From the NCBI GenBank assembly GCA_963969495.1, contig OZ018323.1, positions 70,218,920 to 70,282,919 of the forward strand: a stretch of DNA of 64,000 bases, read 5' to 3'. The notes under the pieces were generated by a model, which was not told where the DNA came from, ran no database searches, and worked only from the letters and a program-made list of their open reading frames with translations. The position numbers and the translations under genes were made by a program. How positions within the stretch are numbered: position 1 is the first letter of the stretch; every line of letters begins with the position of its first letter. Positions 11,701 to 23,700 of the stretch are shown here, piece after piece. This stretch comes from Ceratothoa steindachneri. Its lineage: Eukaryota; Arthropoda; Malacostraca; Isopoda; Cymothoidae.

Positions 11701-14700
11701 GAACATCTCATGGATGATTTTGAAGAGGCATTTCATATTTTAAGGGAATCAAATACCGTCATAGTTGATTAAAGTTAATTTTAAATTATTCTATATTTAT
11801 TTTAATCAATTTTGAAATTATTTTTTTGAAAAAAAAGAAGTTTGTAGCCCTGCTTGACACACTTTTTATGCTTCCTTGGGCCTGAGAGGGGTCCCCCTAC
11901 CTATACGTGGAATCAATGATCCCGCAAAATCTCAGAAATAAATAATGGGAGGCATTCACTCGCCCACATTGTGTGGAGGCTCTCCATGATACTCTATCCC
12001 CATGCTCAATAAAGTGTACAAAGATGTCTTGTCTAGCCACCCTGAAAGGCAAGAACAAAGGCCAATCATTTCAAAGTGGATAGGATACAACAACCCTACC
12101 TGGATGCAATCAGGGAGTGGGACCACCCCACTTGAAGTTAAGTTGCAAGAGAACTTCCACTTCCTAGCTGTTGCATAGACCACTACCACACAAGGGTGCT
12201 ATAAAAGTCCCATAGCATGCAACAGCCTCCCTCAACTCTAATTTGGTTCCCTCAGGATAGCTTCACAAAGCGTGGACCCACTTAATTGTGGTAATGTTGA
12301 TGGGGTCTACAACACAGGTAGTAGGATAAAATCTTTCTCCCTTAATCTCCCATTGCAGTCAGAGGGAGCAATTAACAAGATCTTCCAGGACAAATGAAGG
12401 CATGAAAAGTAGACCTATGTTAGGCCATCTATCCCTTCCTTGTGGAAGGGATAGATGGAAGTGAGCCCTTAAGGCATGTTGGGAGGGATGGGTGTTATTT
12501 TCAAGTTGCATTATGTTTTTGACACCAACCAGGAACTATGGAAGCATTCATCAATGCAAGTGGAGGAGCACATGTTCCACATTGGGGGTATATAGATATC
12601 AGTGGCGTGCAGTCAATGGAAACAAGGGAAGCAATGCTTCCCCTATTTAAGAAGAAAAGAAAAAGAAATGACACCCCAACAATAAATATGAGAGCAGAAT
12701 CAATTATATTCTCACATTTATGCTTGCCTCATACGATACCATTTACTTTCAATCAAATTGGTATTAGACCCTGATGAGCCGGACTGCAATTAAAGAAATG
12801 CATCCTTTTCATTAAGATTTCTACTCTTTCTTTTTCTCTTAATTTCAATAATAGTTCTGCTTTTTGGTGCTTTGGAATGAATAGTTTAAAAGATGTTTTA
12901 CTTTTCTTAGCAATAATATAGTCAGTTTTATGATTTTTATCTATATTTCAATGCTGTGTTAGAATTAAGAAAAGAATAACCTATTCGTATAAGCAAAAAG
13001 AAGCAAATTTGGCTCTGCTGTAATTAGGTTGCATCTGGCAAACCTGCCAAGTTGCCAGAATCTAGGAAAAAGCAACAAAAATATCTAAGATTAGCCCTGA
13101 GGCAATGCTTAGATAAGTGTGGCGTATTGTTTATTCCTTTTTTGAAGTGATAACCCACTTTTAAATAAAATGGATGCAAATAAAGTTGGGAGAAAATGCG
13201 ATTGCATTATTGAAAAAGAAAGTTCAATGCGATGACTTATAATGAAAGAGAAACTATTATTAAAACTGGTAGGCCTATGTGTTGCACTCAGAAATACAAT
13301 GTAGGCCAATGTGATAGAACACCTTGGCTAGCTGGTTGTGCATACTTACAGAAGCTATTTTAACATCAAAATAAAGTTTTAAAAAATAACATTTAAATAA
13401 AGTGAGTAGCTTACAATTGTATAGTTAATTTTAATGAACATATTTATTTCTGTAAAATTTAAATTGATTCATCATCTTCAAAAGTCACGGCATGCCACTG
13501 ATAGATGAGTATACCATCAGCAAGGTTCCAGGTTGAAGGAGAATGCATAAATTGTGCTGTGAAGAATAAAATGGAAATGATAGCAGTGTTGTGATTGGTT
13601 GTGTGATGTGTATAGGAGATATCTACCAATGTGCGGTTAAGTACACTGTGATAGAACGAGTTAATTTCAACTCCTATCCCATATTATTAAAAACCACGAT
13701 GCTGCCCACGTGCATCTTCGATTCGAGGCTTGGAATCTTATCTCAGCTACCGGATGCCAATGTTTAAACAAGGAGGTTATCGTCCCCCCGTTCACCCCCA
13801 TACGCCGACCTCGCCAGATCGAGTTAGGCTTATGAACAGATAAGGCATTTTTCTCCGGCCCGGCTGTGCGTTCCCTCCAAGCTTTCACTCCATTTTCCCC
13901 CACGCCAAGGAGATGTCCTGGCTATTTATATGGAAACTTTACCACTAAGATCAGATTGGAGATCCAGATTTTCGTCGCGAAACATCACCACGACCCTCTC
14001 TCCCTTTGTGCGCCAAGGGACCTCGACCTCGAGATTCACCATCACTTGTCCAGAAGGAGGACAATATTCCTTGAGTGCCAAAGGTTCGAGCCTTTCCGAC
14101 GCCAAGTCCCAAGGCTTCCCCCCCCCCTGTTGTTCAAGGAGAACAGCATTAGAACAGCCATTGTTCGTTTTGAGCCCTTCGCCAAGAAATGGTTCTCATC
14201 CCCCCCCCTGTTGTTCAAGGGAGAACAACATTAGAACAGCCATTGTTCGTTTTGAGCCCTTCGCCAAGAAACGGTTCTCTTCCCCCCTCTGTTGTTCAAG
14301 GGAGAACAACATTAGAACAGCCATTGTTCGTTTTGAGCCCTTCGCCAAGAAACGGTTCTCATCCCCCCCCCTGTTGTTCAAGGAGAACAGCATTAGAACA
14401 GCCATTGTTCGTTTTGAGCCCTTCGCCAAGAAACGGTTCTCTCCCCCCCCCCTGTTGTTCAAGGGAGAACAGCATTAGAACAGCCATTGTTCGTTTTGAG
14501 CCCTTCGCCAAGAAACGGTTCTCATCCCCCCCTGTTGTTCAAAGGAGAACAACATTAGAACAGCCATTGTTCTTGAGCCCGTAGACAAGAGACGGTTCTC
14601 ATTCCCCCCCTTTGTTCAGAAGAGAACAAAGTAGAACAGCCATTGTTCTTCAAGCCGTTCGTCGAGTAACGGTTCTCCTTTCCAAGACGCCCCGTCAGGA

Positions 14701-17700
14701 TCCTTTTACCCCCCCCTTCGGCTGGAACTCGCCAGCGGACCGAATATTCCTTCAAGTACCTTCCACTGCACCCTAATGAAAAGTTACGTAAGCCAAACGT
14801 CACCTTTTGAGTATTGATCCCTTTTGTCAATTCTATCCTGTGCTTTAAATTGTTTATCGAACCATCCCATCTCTTTAACTCTATATTTGTTTTACCTTTT
14901 TTAATCCCTTAAATCCTTGGATTAGCCCGAGTCTCCACGACCCTTTCCATTCTGTTTATGTCAATATTTTCCGTTTTTGTGTATTGTTTATAGTTATTAT
15001 TAATAAAACTCTATTTTATTAATGATAGCAATATTATTATCCTTGAGCTCAGTTCCACTTCTTAAGCATTTTGAAGATACATAATATCGGCCGCCAGACA
15101 GTAAACGCACTCTAAAGATAATTAAGGAAGTTCCCTCAATGAATAGTGTAATATATGGTATCGTCGGGAGTCATTCTACGACATATATATATATATATAT
15201 ACTATTTAAATTTGGTGTCAGGTGTGGGGTTTAACGCTATATCTTTGCAAACACTGGTCTCAGTCGAGTAAAGCATAGTGTTATTCGTTATAATAATAGA
15301 ATATAGTAGTTCCCTTTTGTTTTAACGATTGCTATCCCCTTTTTTTTTAAACTTAAGAAGCTGGAGTAGCTCAAGGAACGGTTATAATAATTTGTTTGTT
15401 TTTTTTGTGATTTTAGTCAGTGGTTATTTAGATTGAGAAACCAAGTACGAATAGGTCAGTGCCCATATTTAGGTAGGCTAATTCTATAGAGGCATAATTC
15501 TTGTTGCGAGGAATTTTAGTTGGTTGACTAGTGCGCCCCCAAGTGCAAAGATGACTCAGTTTGAAATCTTTAAAGCGCAAGGAGAATCCTGTGGACTTTC
15601 CGGAAAAGAACTAATTGAGTACATTCAAGAGGAGCAAAGAAAAGAGGAAGAAAGAGAAATACAACGAGAAGAAAGAGAAAGAGAGGAATGGATAAGACAA
15701 GCTGAGCTTCAGATTGAATTAGCTCGGATTAAAGCAGAAGTTCAAAGAAAAAAGGTAGAAAAAGAAAGAGAAAGAGAGGAATGGGAAAGAGTAATCCAAC
15801 GAGAAGAACGAGAAGGAAAATACAACGAGAAGAACGAGAAAAAGAAATCCAACGAGAAGAAAGAAGGACGGACTCGCGCTCCTTCCCAGGAAAGCTGACA
15901 AAGTTTCCGAGCCCCGTAAAACCCCAAAACTTCTTTCCCCAAAACCAACAACGGGACGCCAAACCTCCCGTTAAGACTTCTCCTCCATCTCTCTTCCCGA
16001 AGCGACCAACCATATGCTTCACCTGTGGTGTAGAAAACCACATGAGCTGGAATTTCCCCCAAAATTCTAGGCTTAAAAGCGGACCAGCCCACCAAGTTCA
16101 CCAGATTAATGCAACCCCGGCTCCCCCGGTGGTGCAGACCCAAGCAGAAACTTCTCCCCCTCCGTCAGGCCACCAGGTAAATTTTGTTTTTGGTAAAAGT
16201 TCATCTGGAACTTTGAAATATGAGGAGGGCAGCGTGGACAACTGCCGAGTATTGACTCTCGTCAGGGACACAGGATGTACGTGCTTCATCGTGTCCGACG
16301 AACTCCTCCCAGTGGCCTCTAACCACGAAAAATTTGCGGTGGTACATGACCAACTTGGGCGGGCGAACCGATTCCCCGTCGCTAGATGTTACCTGCAGTG
16401 TCAATATTATAATGGCTGGGCTGAAGTCATTGTAGCACCCATAAAATTCTGTTCTGTACTTATAGGACAGAGCCCCCAAGTAAGTTTCGACCCTGTGTTT
16501 CAGGCCGCCCTTCCTCAAGGCCGAGATAAGAAAGAAGCCCAGGAGCCCGTCCCCATCAGAACCCCGATACCGTCCGATTTCACGGAGACCCCTAACCAGG
16601 ACTTTAGGACGGAAAATGAGGAGTGTGAATCACTAACACCCTTAGGTGATAAGGCCCCAGACAAGGACACGGAGACTGTCCCTGGACCCCAAGAAAAAAA
16701 GAACCCCCAACGCGCCCATGGAGATACCTTCGTAGAACTGGATGAAGCATCGGCGCTTGAAGAAGATTGCCCCGCGGAGTCCCTTAACGTAATCCAGACA
16801 GTGTGCATCCAACCTGATGCCGATTACCCTCCTCCTTCCCTACCAGGCGAGTCTTTGGAACCCTCTGACCTGGATAGTGACGCGCAGCTGACACCACGTC
16901 AGAAGAGTCAGCTCCAAGAACTAATTAAATGGAATCACCATTTATCCACCCTATTAGCTCTTTTCGAGCAACTGCGTGGAAATGGCCTCACCATTGGCTC
17001 CAGCAAATGCCAGTTTGCCCACGAAACCATCAAATATTTGGGTTTCAAAATAGGACAAAGCAAGTCAGGTCCCCACGAGAACAAGATTAAGGCAATCGCC
17101 GACATGCCCCTCCCGATTACAAAGAAGCCATTAAGATCGATCCTAGGATCAGCTTCTCCCTATCAGCGATTTGCTCCGAATTTCGCTGCAATTTTGGCCC
17201 CCCTATGCCTCCTTCAGGAAAAGAATTTCCCCGATCGTTTACGTTGGAATGATGTCGCTGTTTCCCATTTTAATCAGCTCAAAAGTAAGTTCATTTCTGC
17301 CCCCATTTTTAAGTTGCCCAACCCGGAAAAATCCTTTGGGGTTAAGACCGACGTGATCAACGAGGGCATTGGAGGTGTACTCCTTCAATACGTGGATGAC
17401 AGAACGAGTCATCCAGTTGCATATGCTAGTCGTCAATTATTACCACGCGGAAAGAGATATGCCACTAGAGAAAAGATAGCTCTATCAATTATCTGGGTCA
17501 TAGACAAATTCAAGCTGTACTTGATATGTAAAGATTTTCAAATAGGAACCGACCACCGTCCGTTAGCCTATATTAGGAATTTGAGACACTCAAACGGCCG
17601 CATCATGCGCTGGAGTTTACTCTTGCAAGAGTATCAGTTTAAAATAAATTAGATAAAAGGTTCCGATAACCAGGTCGCTGACGCACTCAGTAGGAATGCG

Positions 17701-20700
17701 TTACCGAATAGCGTAGAATAATTGTATTCATAGGATTAGTATCTCCATGTAGGTATATACCGTCTTGTACGACTTAATTTAAGATTCTTTTGTAATATAA
17801 TTAATTAATGTATATGTCTGAATTTTGTAACGCTCAATGTCTAATTTTTTTTTGTATGTCTATATATTTGTTCTTATTAATTTACGTATAAATTATTTTG
17901 TCCCGTATGTACTAAGTTCATATGATTTCATTGTTCCATGCCCTTTTTTTTTTTTCTCTCTGATTAAGTTGTATTAAAGGTTATTTTCCCCTGTAATCTA
18001 AAGATCAAAATAATCATATGTATTGAGGTAATACTAGTTAAGTGCAGGAAGGTACGGTTGGTACAAGAAAACGAGTTCCCCACAACGGAGCTCTATCGTT
18101 GTCCCTTCTCTCTTTTTTTTTCGAAGTGACAACTTCCCCTGGAATGGAGGGGTGTGATAGAACGAGTTAATTTCAACTCCTATCCCATATTATTAAAAAC
18201 CACGATGCTGCCCACGTGCATCTTCGATTCGAGGCTTGGAATCTTATCTCAGCTACCGGATGCCAATGTTTAAACAAGGAGGTTATCGTCCCCCCGTTCA
18301 CCCCCATACGCCGACCTCGCCAGATTGAGTTAGGCTTATGAACAGATAAGGCATTTTTCTCCGGCCCGGCTGTGCGTTCCCTCCAAGCTTTCACTCCATT
18401 TTCCCCCACGCCAAGGAGATGTCCTGGCTATTTATATGGAAACTTTACCACTAAGATCAGATTGGAGATCCAGATTTTCGTCGCGAAACATCACCACGAC
18501 CCTCTCTCCCTTTGTGCGCCAAGGGACCTCGACCTCGAGATTCACCATCACTTGTCCAGAAGGAGGACAATATTCCTTGAGTGCCAAAGGTTTGAGCCTT
18601 TCCGACGCCAAGTCCCAAGGCTTCCCCCCCCCCTGTTGTTCAAGGAGAACAGCATTAGAGCAGCCATTGTTCGTTTTGAGCCCTTCGCCAAGAAACGGTT
18701 CTCATCCACCCCCCTGTTGTTCAAGGGAGAACAACATTAGAACAGCCATTGTTCGTTTTGAGCCCTTCGCCAAGAAACGGTTCTCTTCCCCCCCCCTGTT
18801 GTTCAAAGGAGAACAACATTAGAACAGCCATTGTTCGTTTTGAGCCCTTCGCCAAGAAACGGTTCTCATCCCCCCCCTGTTGTTCAAGGAGAACAGCATT
18901 AGAACAGCCATTGTTCGTTTTGAGCCCTTCGCCAAGAAACGGTTCTCTTCCCCCCCCCCCTGTTGTTCAGGGGAGAACAGCATTAGAACAGCCATTGTTC
19001 GTTTTGAGCCCTTCGCCAAGAAACGGTTCTCATCCCCCCCTGTTGTTCAAAGGAGAACAACATTAGAACAGCCATTGTTCTTGAGCCCGTAGACAAGAGA
19101 CGGTTCTCATTCCCCCCCTTTGTTCAGAAGAGAACAACGTAGAACAGCCATTGTTCTTCAAGCCGTTCGTCGAGTAACGGTTCTCCTTTCCAAGACGCCC
19201 CGTCAGGATCCTTTTATCCCCCCCTTCGGCTGGAACTCGCCAGCGGACCGAATATTCCTTCAAGTACCTTCCACTGCACCCTAATGAAAAGTTACGTAAG
19301 CCAAACGTCACCTTTTGAGTATTGATCCCTTTTGTCAATTCTATCCTGTGCTTTAAATTGTTTATCGAACCATCCCATCTCTTTAACTCTATATTTGTTT
19401 TACCTTTTTTAATCCCTTAAATCCTTGGATTAGCCCGAGTCTCCACGACCCTTTCCATTCTGTTTATGTCAATATTTTCCGTTTTTGTGTATTGTTTATT
19501 GTTATTATTAATAAAACTCTATTTTATTAATGATAGCAATATTATTATCCTTGAGCTCAGTTCCACTTCTTAAGCATTTTGAAGATACATAATATCGGCC
19601 GCCAGACAGTAAACGCACTCTAAAGATAATTAAGGAAGTTCCCTCAACGAATAGTGTAATATATGGTATCGTCGGGAGTCATTCTACGACATACACATCC
19701 ACCAATAGACAGCCATCTTGTGACAATGCTCGCTTGGATGGAAACTGGCACCTTGATATTAGAAATACAATATGCTGTATCCACTAGGCTAAGAAGAGCT
19801 CTGGCATAAGAAGTAATCAATACAAATAACATACACAAATTCATCCATAAATGCCAGGGTAAGCATATACAAACAGACCTACCCACCACCCTCTCTTCTT
19901 TTTTTATCCTTCCTACCCCTTAAAAGTTGAATATTATTTAGACTAATCCCAAATCAAACCTTTACAACACAAATTACAGTATCAATCAATACTATCTCAT
20001 TTATCAACCAGTTAGTGTGCATCATTCTAGTAAGTAAGATTCACAATGAAGGTGGAAGGACTATTAAATATTCATTCCAAAAGTGAGTTGTCAATACATC
20101 ATTCTTCTTACCTATTGTAATCCATAAGCTCATAGGAAGTGAAGGTACTGATTGTGTCAAGGAAGAGGGATGCTGCTTTCTTGAAATCTCGAATGGCCAT
20201 ACAATAAACACCTTCATAAACTTTTAAACGATTTCGTCGATCCCAATCACCACCCTCCTCGATCAAGCTACAAAAAAAAATTCCATGTGAGAAAGAGAAT
20301 TTGGGATATCCTCAAGTTCCCTCTAATGAAAGAAGTTTTCAGTGTATGTAGGCTCAAATGAATACTCCTTGAATTCATGTATTCAAACTATATCAATTTT
20401 TGCTTTGGGGGGATTTCAGTGGCCAAAAAGGGGGTCAAGTTTATAATTATGGCCCCTGCAAACTTTGTGTGAGCTTTTCCTAAAGGGTTATAATAAGCCT
20501 ATCTCCAATATTTGTGCTAGATATGGTTTGCTATTCTGGTGCTCATCACCAGAATTGACTTCAGCTCCAAACCACTCTGTCCCAGTGTGGCTGATACAAA
20601 GCCAACAAACTTTCAAGTTTAAAGGTGGATTAATGGGTAGCATCCTTCAAGGTGCTGGTTCAGAATTCAATTAAAACTGTAAGGTACTCACTGTGATAGA

Positions 20701-23700
20701 CATCATTGGGAATCAGTGACAGAAATATCAAATAACATTTGTCATTGTTTACTTATTCTATTACTTACTTTTCTACTATTCCTATCTTTTCTCTTTATTC
20801 CCTCTTCTTTATTAGGTGAACATGTTTTCAATGCTTAAACATAGACCCCCCCCCCTCCATCTAACAAGTGATTACAGCTTCCATCTGAAATAAAGTGTCA
20901 ATATTTCATGATTGTATTCCTCCCAGAATCCAAGGACCAAACCCAAAAGCTAAAAAAGGGGCAATAACCAAAGGAAACTAACCTTTGTGCCTTTTCCAAA
21001 TTTCGGGTTATAAGCTGATGGTCCAAATAGAACAATCCAATACGGATGTTGTGAAAAATAAGGTCTAGTCTTTGACCGAGTGAGACTGTTTTGTCATAGG
21101 TTTTTGTGAAGGCCTTAACTGCTTTTTCCTAGAAAAGAAATGATTTTTATCAGGTTCTAACTTTTTTAAATAAATCATCATAGGAATGGCTTATCCACAC
21201 AAAATACCTAAAGCTAAAATGCCAAAATACCCTATAAAATTTTATTAATATAAACTTGCCTTATATTTGTATTTTTTTAAGTTTCCCACACTAATTAAAC
21301 TTTTTCTACAAATAGAAATAATATACATTTCTTAGCTATTCAGTAAAATTTTTAGCTTTCTCCTTCAATTAATTTGATGTTTCAGAATAATTATTGATAA
21401 AATATATAAACGATAAACTCACAAAGTAGCATGTGAGGGAGCAATAATGCAAAGATGTCCCAAGGAAAGAGGAAACACAAATTCCAACTACTTTCGAATT
21501 TACAGGAAGCTATATATATATATATATATAGTACTAGATAAAAGTATGTGGCACCTACATATGAGTTCTGGGGCCCCATCTGGCCCCAGCTTAGCCTCTT
21601 CTTCTTTTTGACAGCCTGTGTTTTTACCCTATTTCCTCACTTTCCCTACAACTTTCTCTGGTCAGCCTCTAATTTCACAGGGTTGATGCTGACTAGCTTC
21701 CTCTCACCCAATTATCCCGGATCGGGCCTGAGGGAAAGGGGGCGAGGTTCCTTCACCCCTGAGCTCCGGCCTGGGATGGTGGTTTTTTAACAACCTGCTT
21801 CATCACAATCACATCTTCCTCCTTTCTCTGTCTATCAGCCCAAGCTGATGGGCTACCAGGTCACTAGGCAGGAGGAGTGGCCTCAAATAGGAAAAGCTGG
21901 TTCTGCCAGCCCGATGTTCACCCCATGCAGAGCAGGGTACTCTGTGCAGTGATGAGCATTTGTGTCCTGTGACAATTACAGGTCATCATGCTCAATGATG
22001 ATTTAAATAAAAAAACTTAACACCCCCTCTACCATCATTGGAGCTGCCTTCAGGCAGCTCCATTGAAAAAATAGAGGTCACTCCCCCCTATATTTTTTTT
22101 CAGGGGAGCATCCAAATTTCTTCTACCAGAGAGGAGGCTTACTCCTCTCCCAGACCTATGGATCTAGAGGACTCACCCTCACCCCCTCCTCTGGATGCAC
22201 CCTTGGGTGTCCCCCTCTTTACAGCAGCAGTCCCTCCTTTTCTTTCACAATGGACTGCCAAGAAAGCATGCAGGCAGCTAAAAATTGACTGCTCCAGGTT
22301 GGAGCACATTGATAGGGTCAACCCCTTTAGGGGGGCAAGGGATGGCAGGGCCCATCAGTCTCTACCCCCTAATATTCTGCACTTTTGTGCTAAGAGCCTA
22401 AAGGGGGTCACTGAACATACCCCCCTCTTTTCCTCGATGGATGCTGGTTCGCTGGCATTAGGTGAAAAAGGAACCTCTTGAATGGGATCAATGATGTCAG
22501 GGAGGAGGGGGGGACACACATGGAGGCCCCCATATCCCTGAGGTGATGCAGCCTTAGACGGTAGTATCTTCCATGAGGTGGAACCCACGCTCAGTGCCAA
22601 GCACAGAACCTGTGTCTGCCCCTATGCAAGCTCCTCCTCAGACAGCTCGGGTCCCCAAAGCCTCACAAGGAAAGGAGGGATCTCCTACCCCAGCTGGTGC
22701 TCCTATGACAGGCAAGACCTTCTCCATTAAAGATGTAACTCTACACAGGGCACCTCTTTACAGGGTAAGGAAAGTGAAAATGTATGAAAACTACATAGCT
22801 TGATCAGCCAGAATAAGAGTATTTGGATATGTTGTTGCAACTCTTCTGACCCTGTTTCACAACAAAGACAAGGTCCCCTTATAGGGAACAATTAAAATCT
22901 GTTTTTTTCTTAAAACGTGGGTCAATACTTTAAAATAATGCTATACTGGTACAAACCTTGTCACCAATTCTTGATAGATATTCAGCTTTCTTTAAGTTTG
23001 CTTCTCGTATTTCACTTTCACCCATTGATGTCTCAGCATCGTCTATTGTGTCATCAAGCGTCTTCATATGAGTTTCATTTTCCTTCTTCATTTGATCAAG
23101 GAGGGCTTTGTTCACATTCCAACCCAAATCTCGACAACATTCTTCATAAAATGGCGCCATATCTAAAGTAGAACAAGAATGCAATTTTAATACCTAATAC
23201 AAGTAAGAATCTCTTTCCATCAATCACTAAGTTTAATGAAGCAGAACCTAATGTTGGATCCAGGTTGGCAGCCACAGCAAACACAACCCAAAGTGTCACT
23301 CTACCCAGCAACTTAAAACCACCTATGTGGCTTACTTTTCCTTATACAGGAATTAGCATTTCTCTTCAGCTAGGCCGCATCACTAAGAAGGAATAAAGAG
23401 TATGAAAGTACACCAGAAAATGAGCAATTACAATGTGCAGACACAGAGGAATACAATCTAATACTGAAAAAGATTATACAGCTCAATCAAGACCACATCT
23501 AAACCACACAGGCCAATCTGATTTATTTGAGCAGTTACATTTCATTACACTATTTAACCCATTTTAAAATGGTTTAATTTGTGCACAAATGCCAAATATC
23601 AAGTGGAATGAAAGTAAAAACGTAAGAGCTATTTGAAATGCCAAAAGTAGCTGGAAACCTATTTCAATCCTGTATTTCTTAATATCCAGATGTGATAAAC

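Larger units (their letters stand above)
13647..19691 (+). mobile_element. Gypsy-type LTR retrotransposon, internally deleted (Gypsy-B)
   Basis: A complete insertion with LTRs of 1537 and 1539 bp that differ at only a few positions by eye. Both LTRs start TGTGATAGAACG and end CTACGACA. A 5-bp target duplication TACAC flanks it at 13642-13646 and 19692-19696. The interior is under 3 kb and lacks most of gag, the reverse transcriptase palm and the whole integrase, so it can move only with help from a complete relative. A solo LTR of the same family lies at 50352-51585. Confidence 0.93.

Noticed and set aside
10129..11880. A complete hAT element with TAGGGTTGCACC left end and GTAGCCCTG right end
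   Set aside because: The two ends do not match each other well and no 8-bp duplication flanks them.
14196..14462. Minus-strand ORFs with repeated [15 protein letters not shown]
   Set aside because: They are translations of the LTR tandem array in an antisense frame.
14128..14680. Regularly spaced repeats that could suggest a CRISPR-like array
   Set aside because: Units are ~82 bp and nearly identical throughout, with no unique spacers; they lie inside a retrotransposon LTR of a eukaryotic genome.
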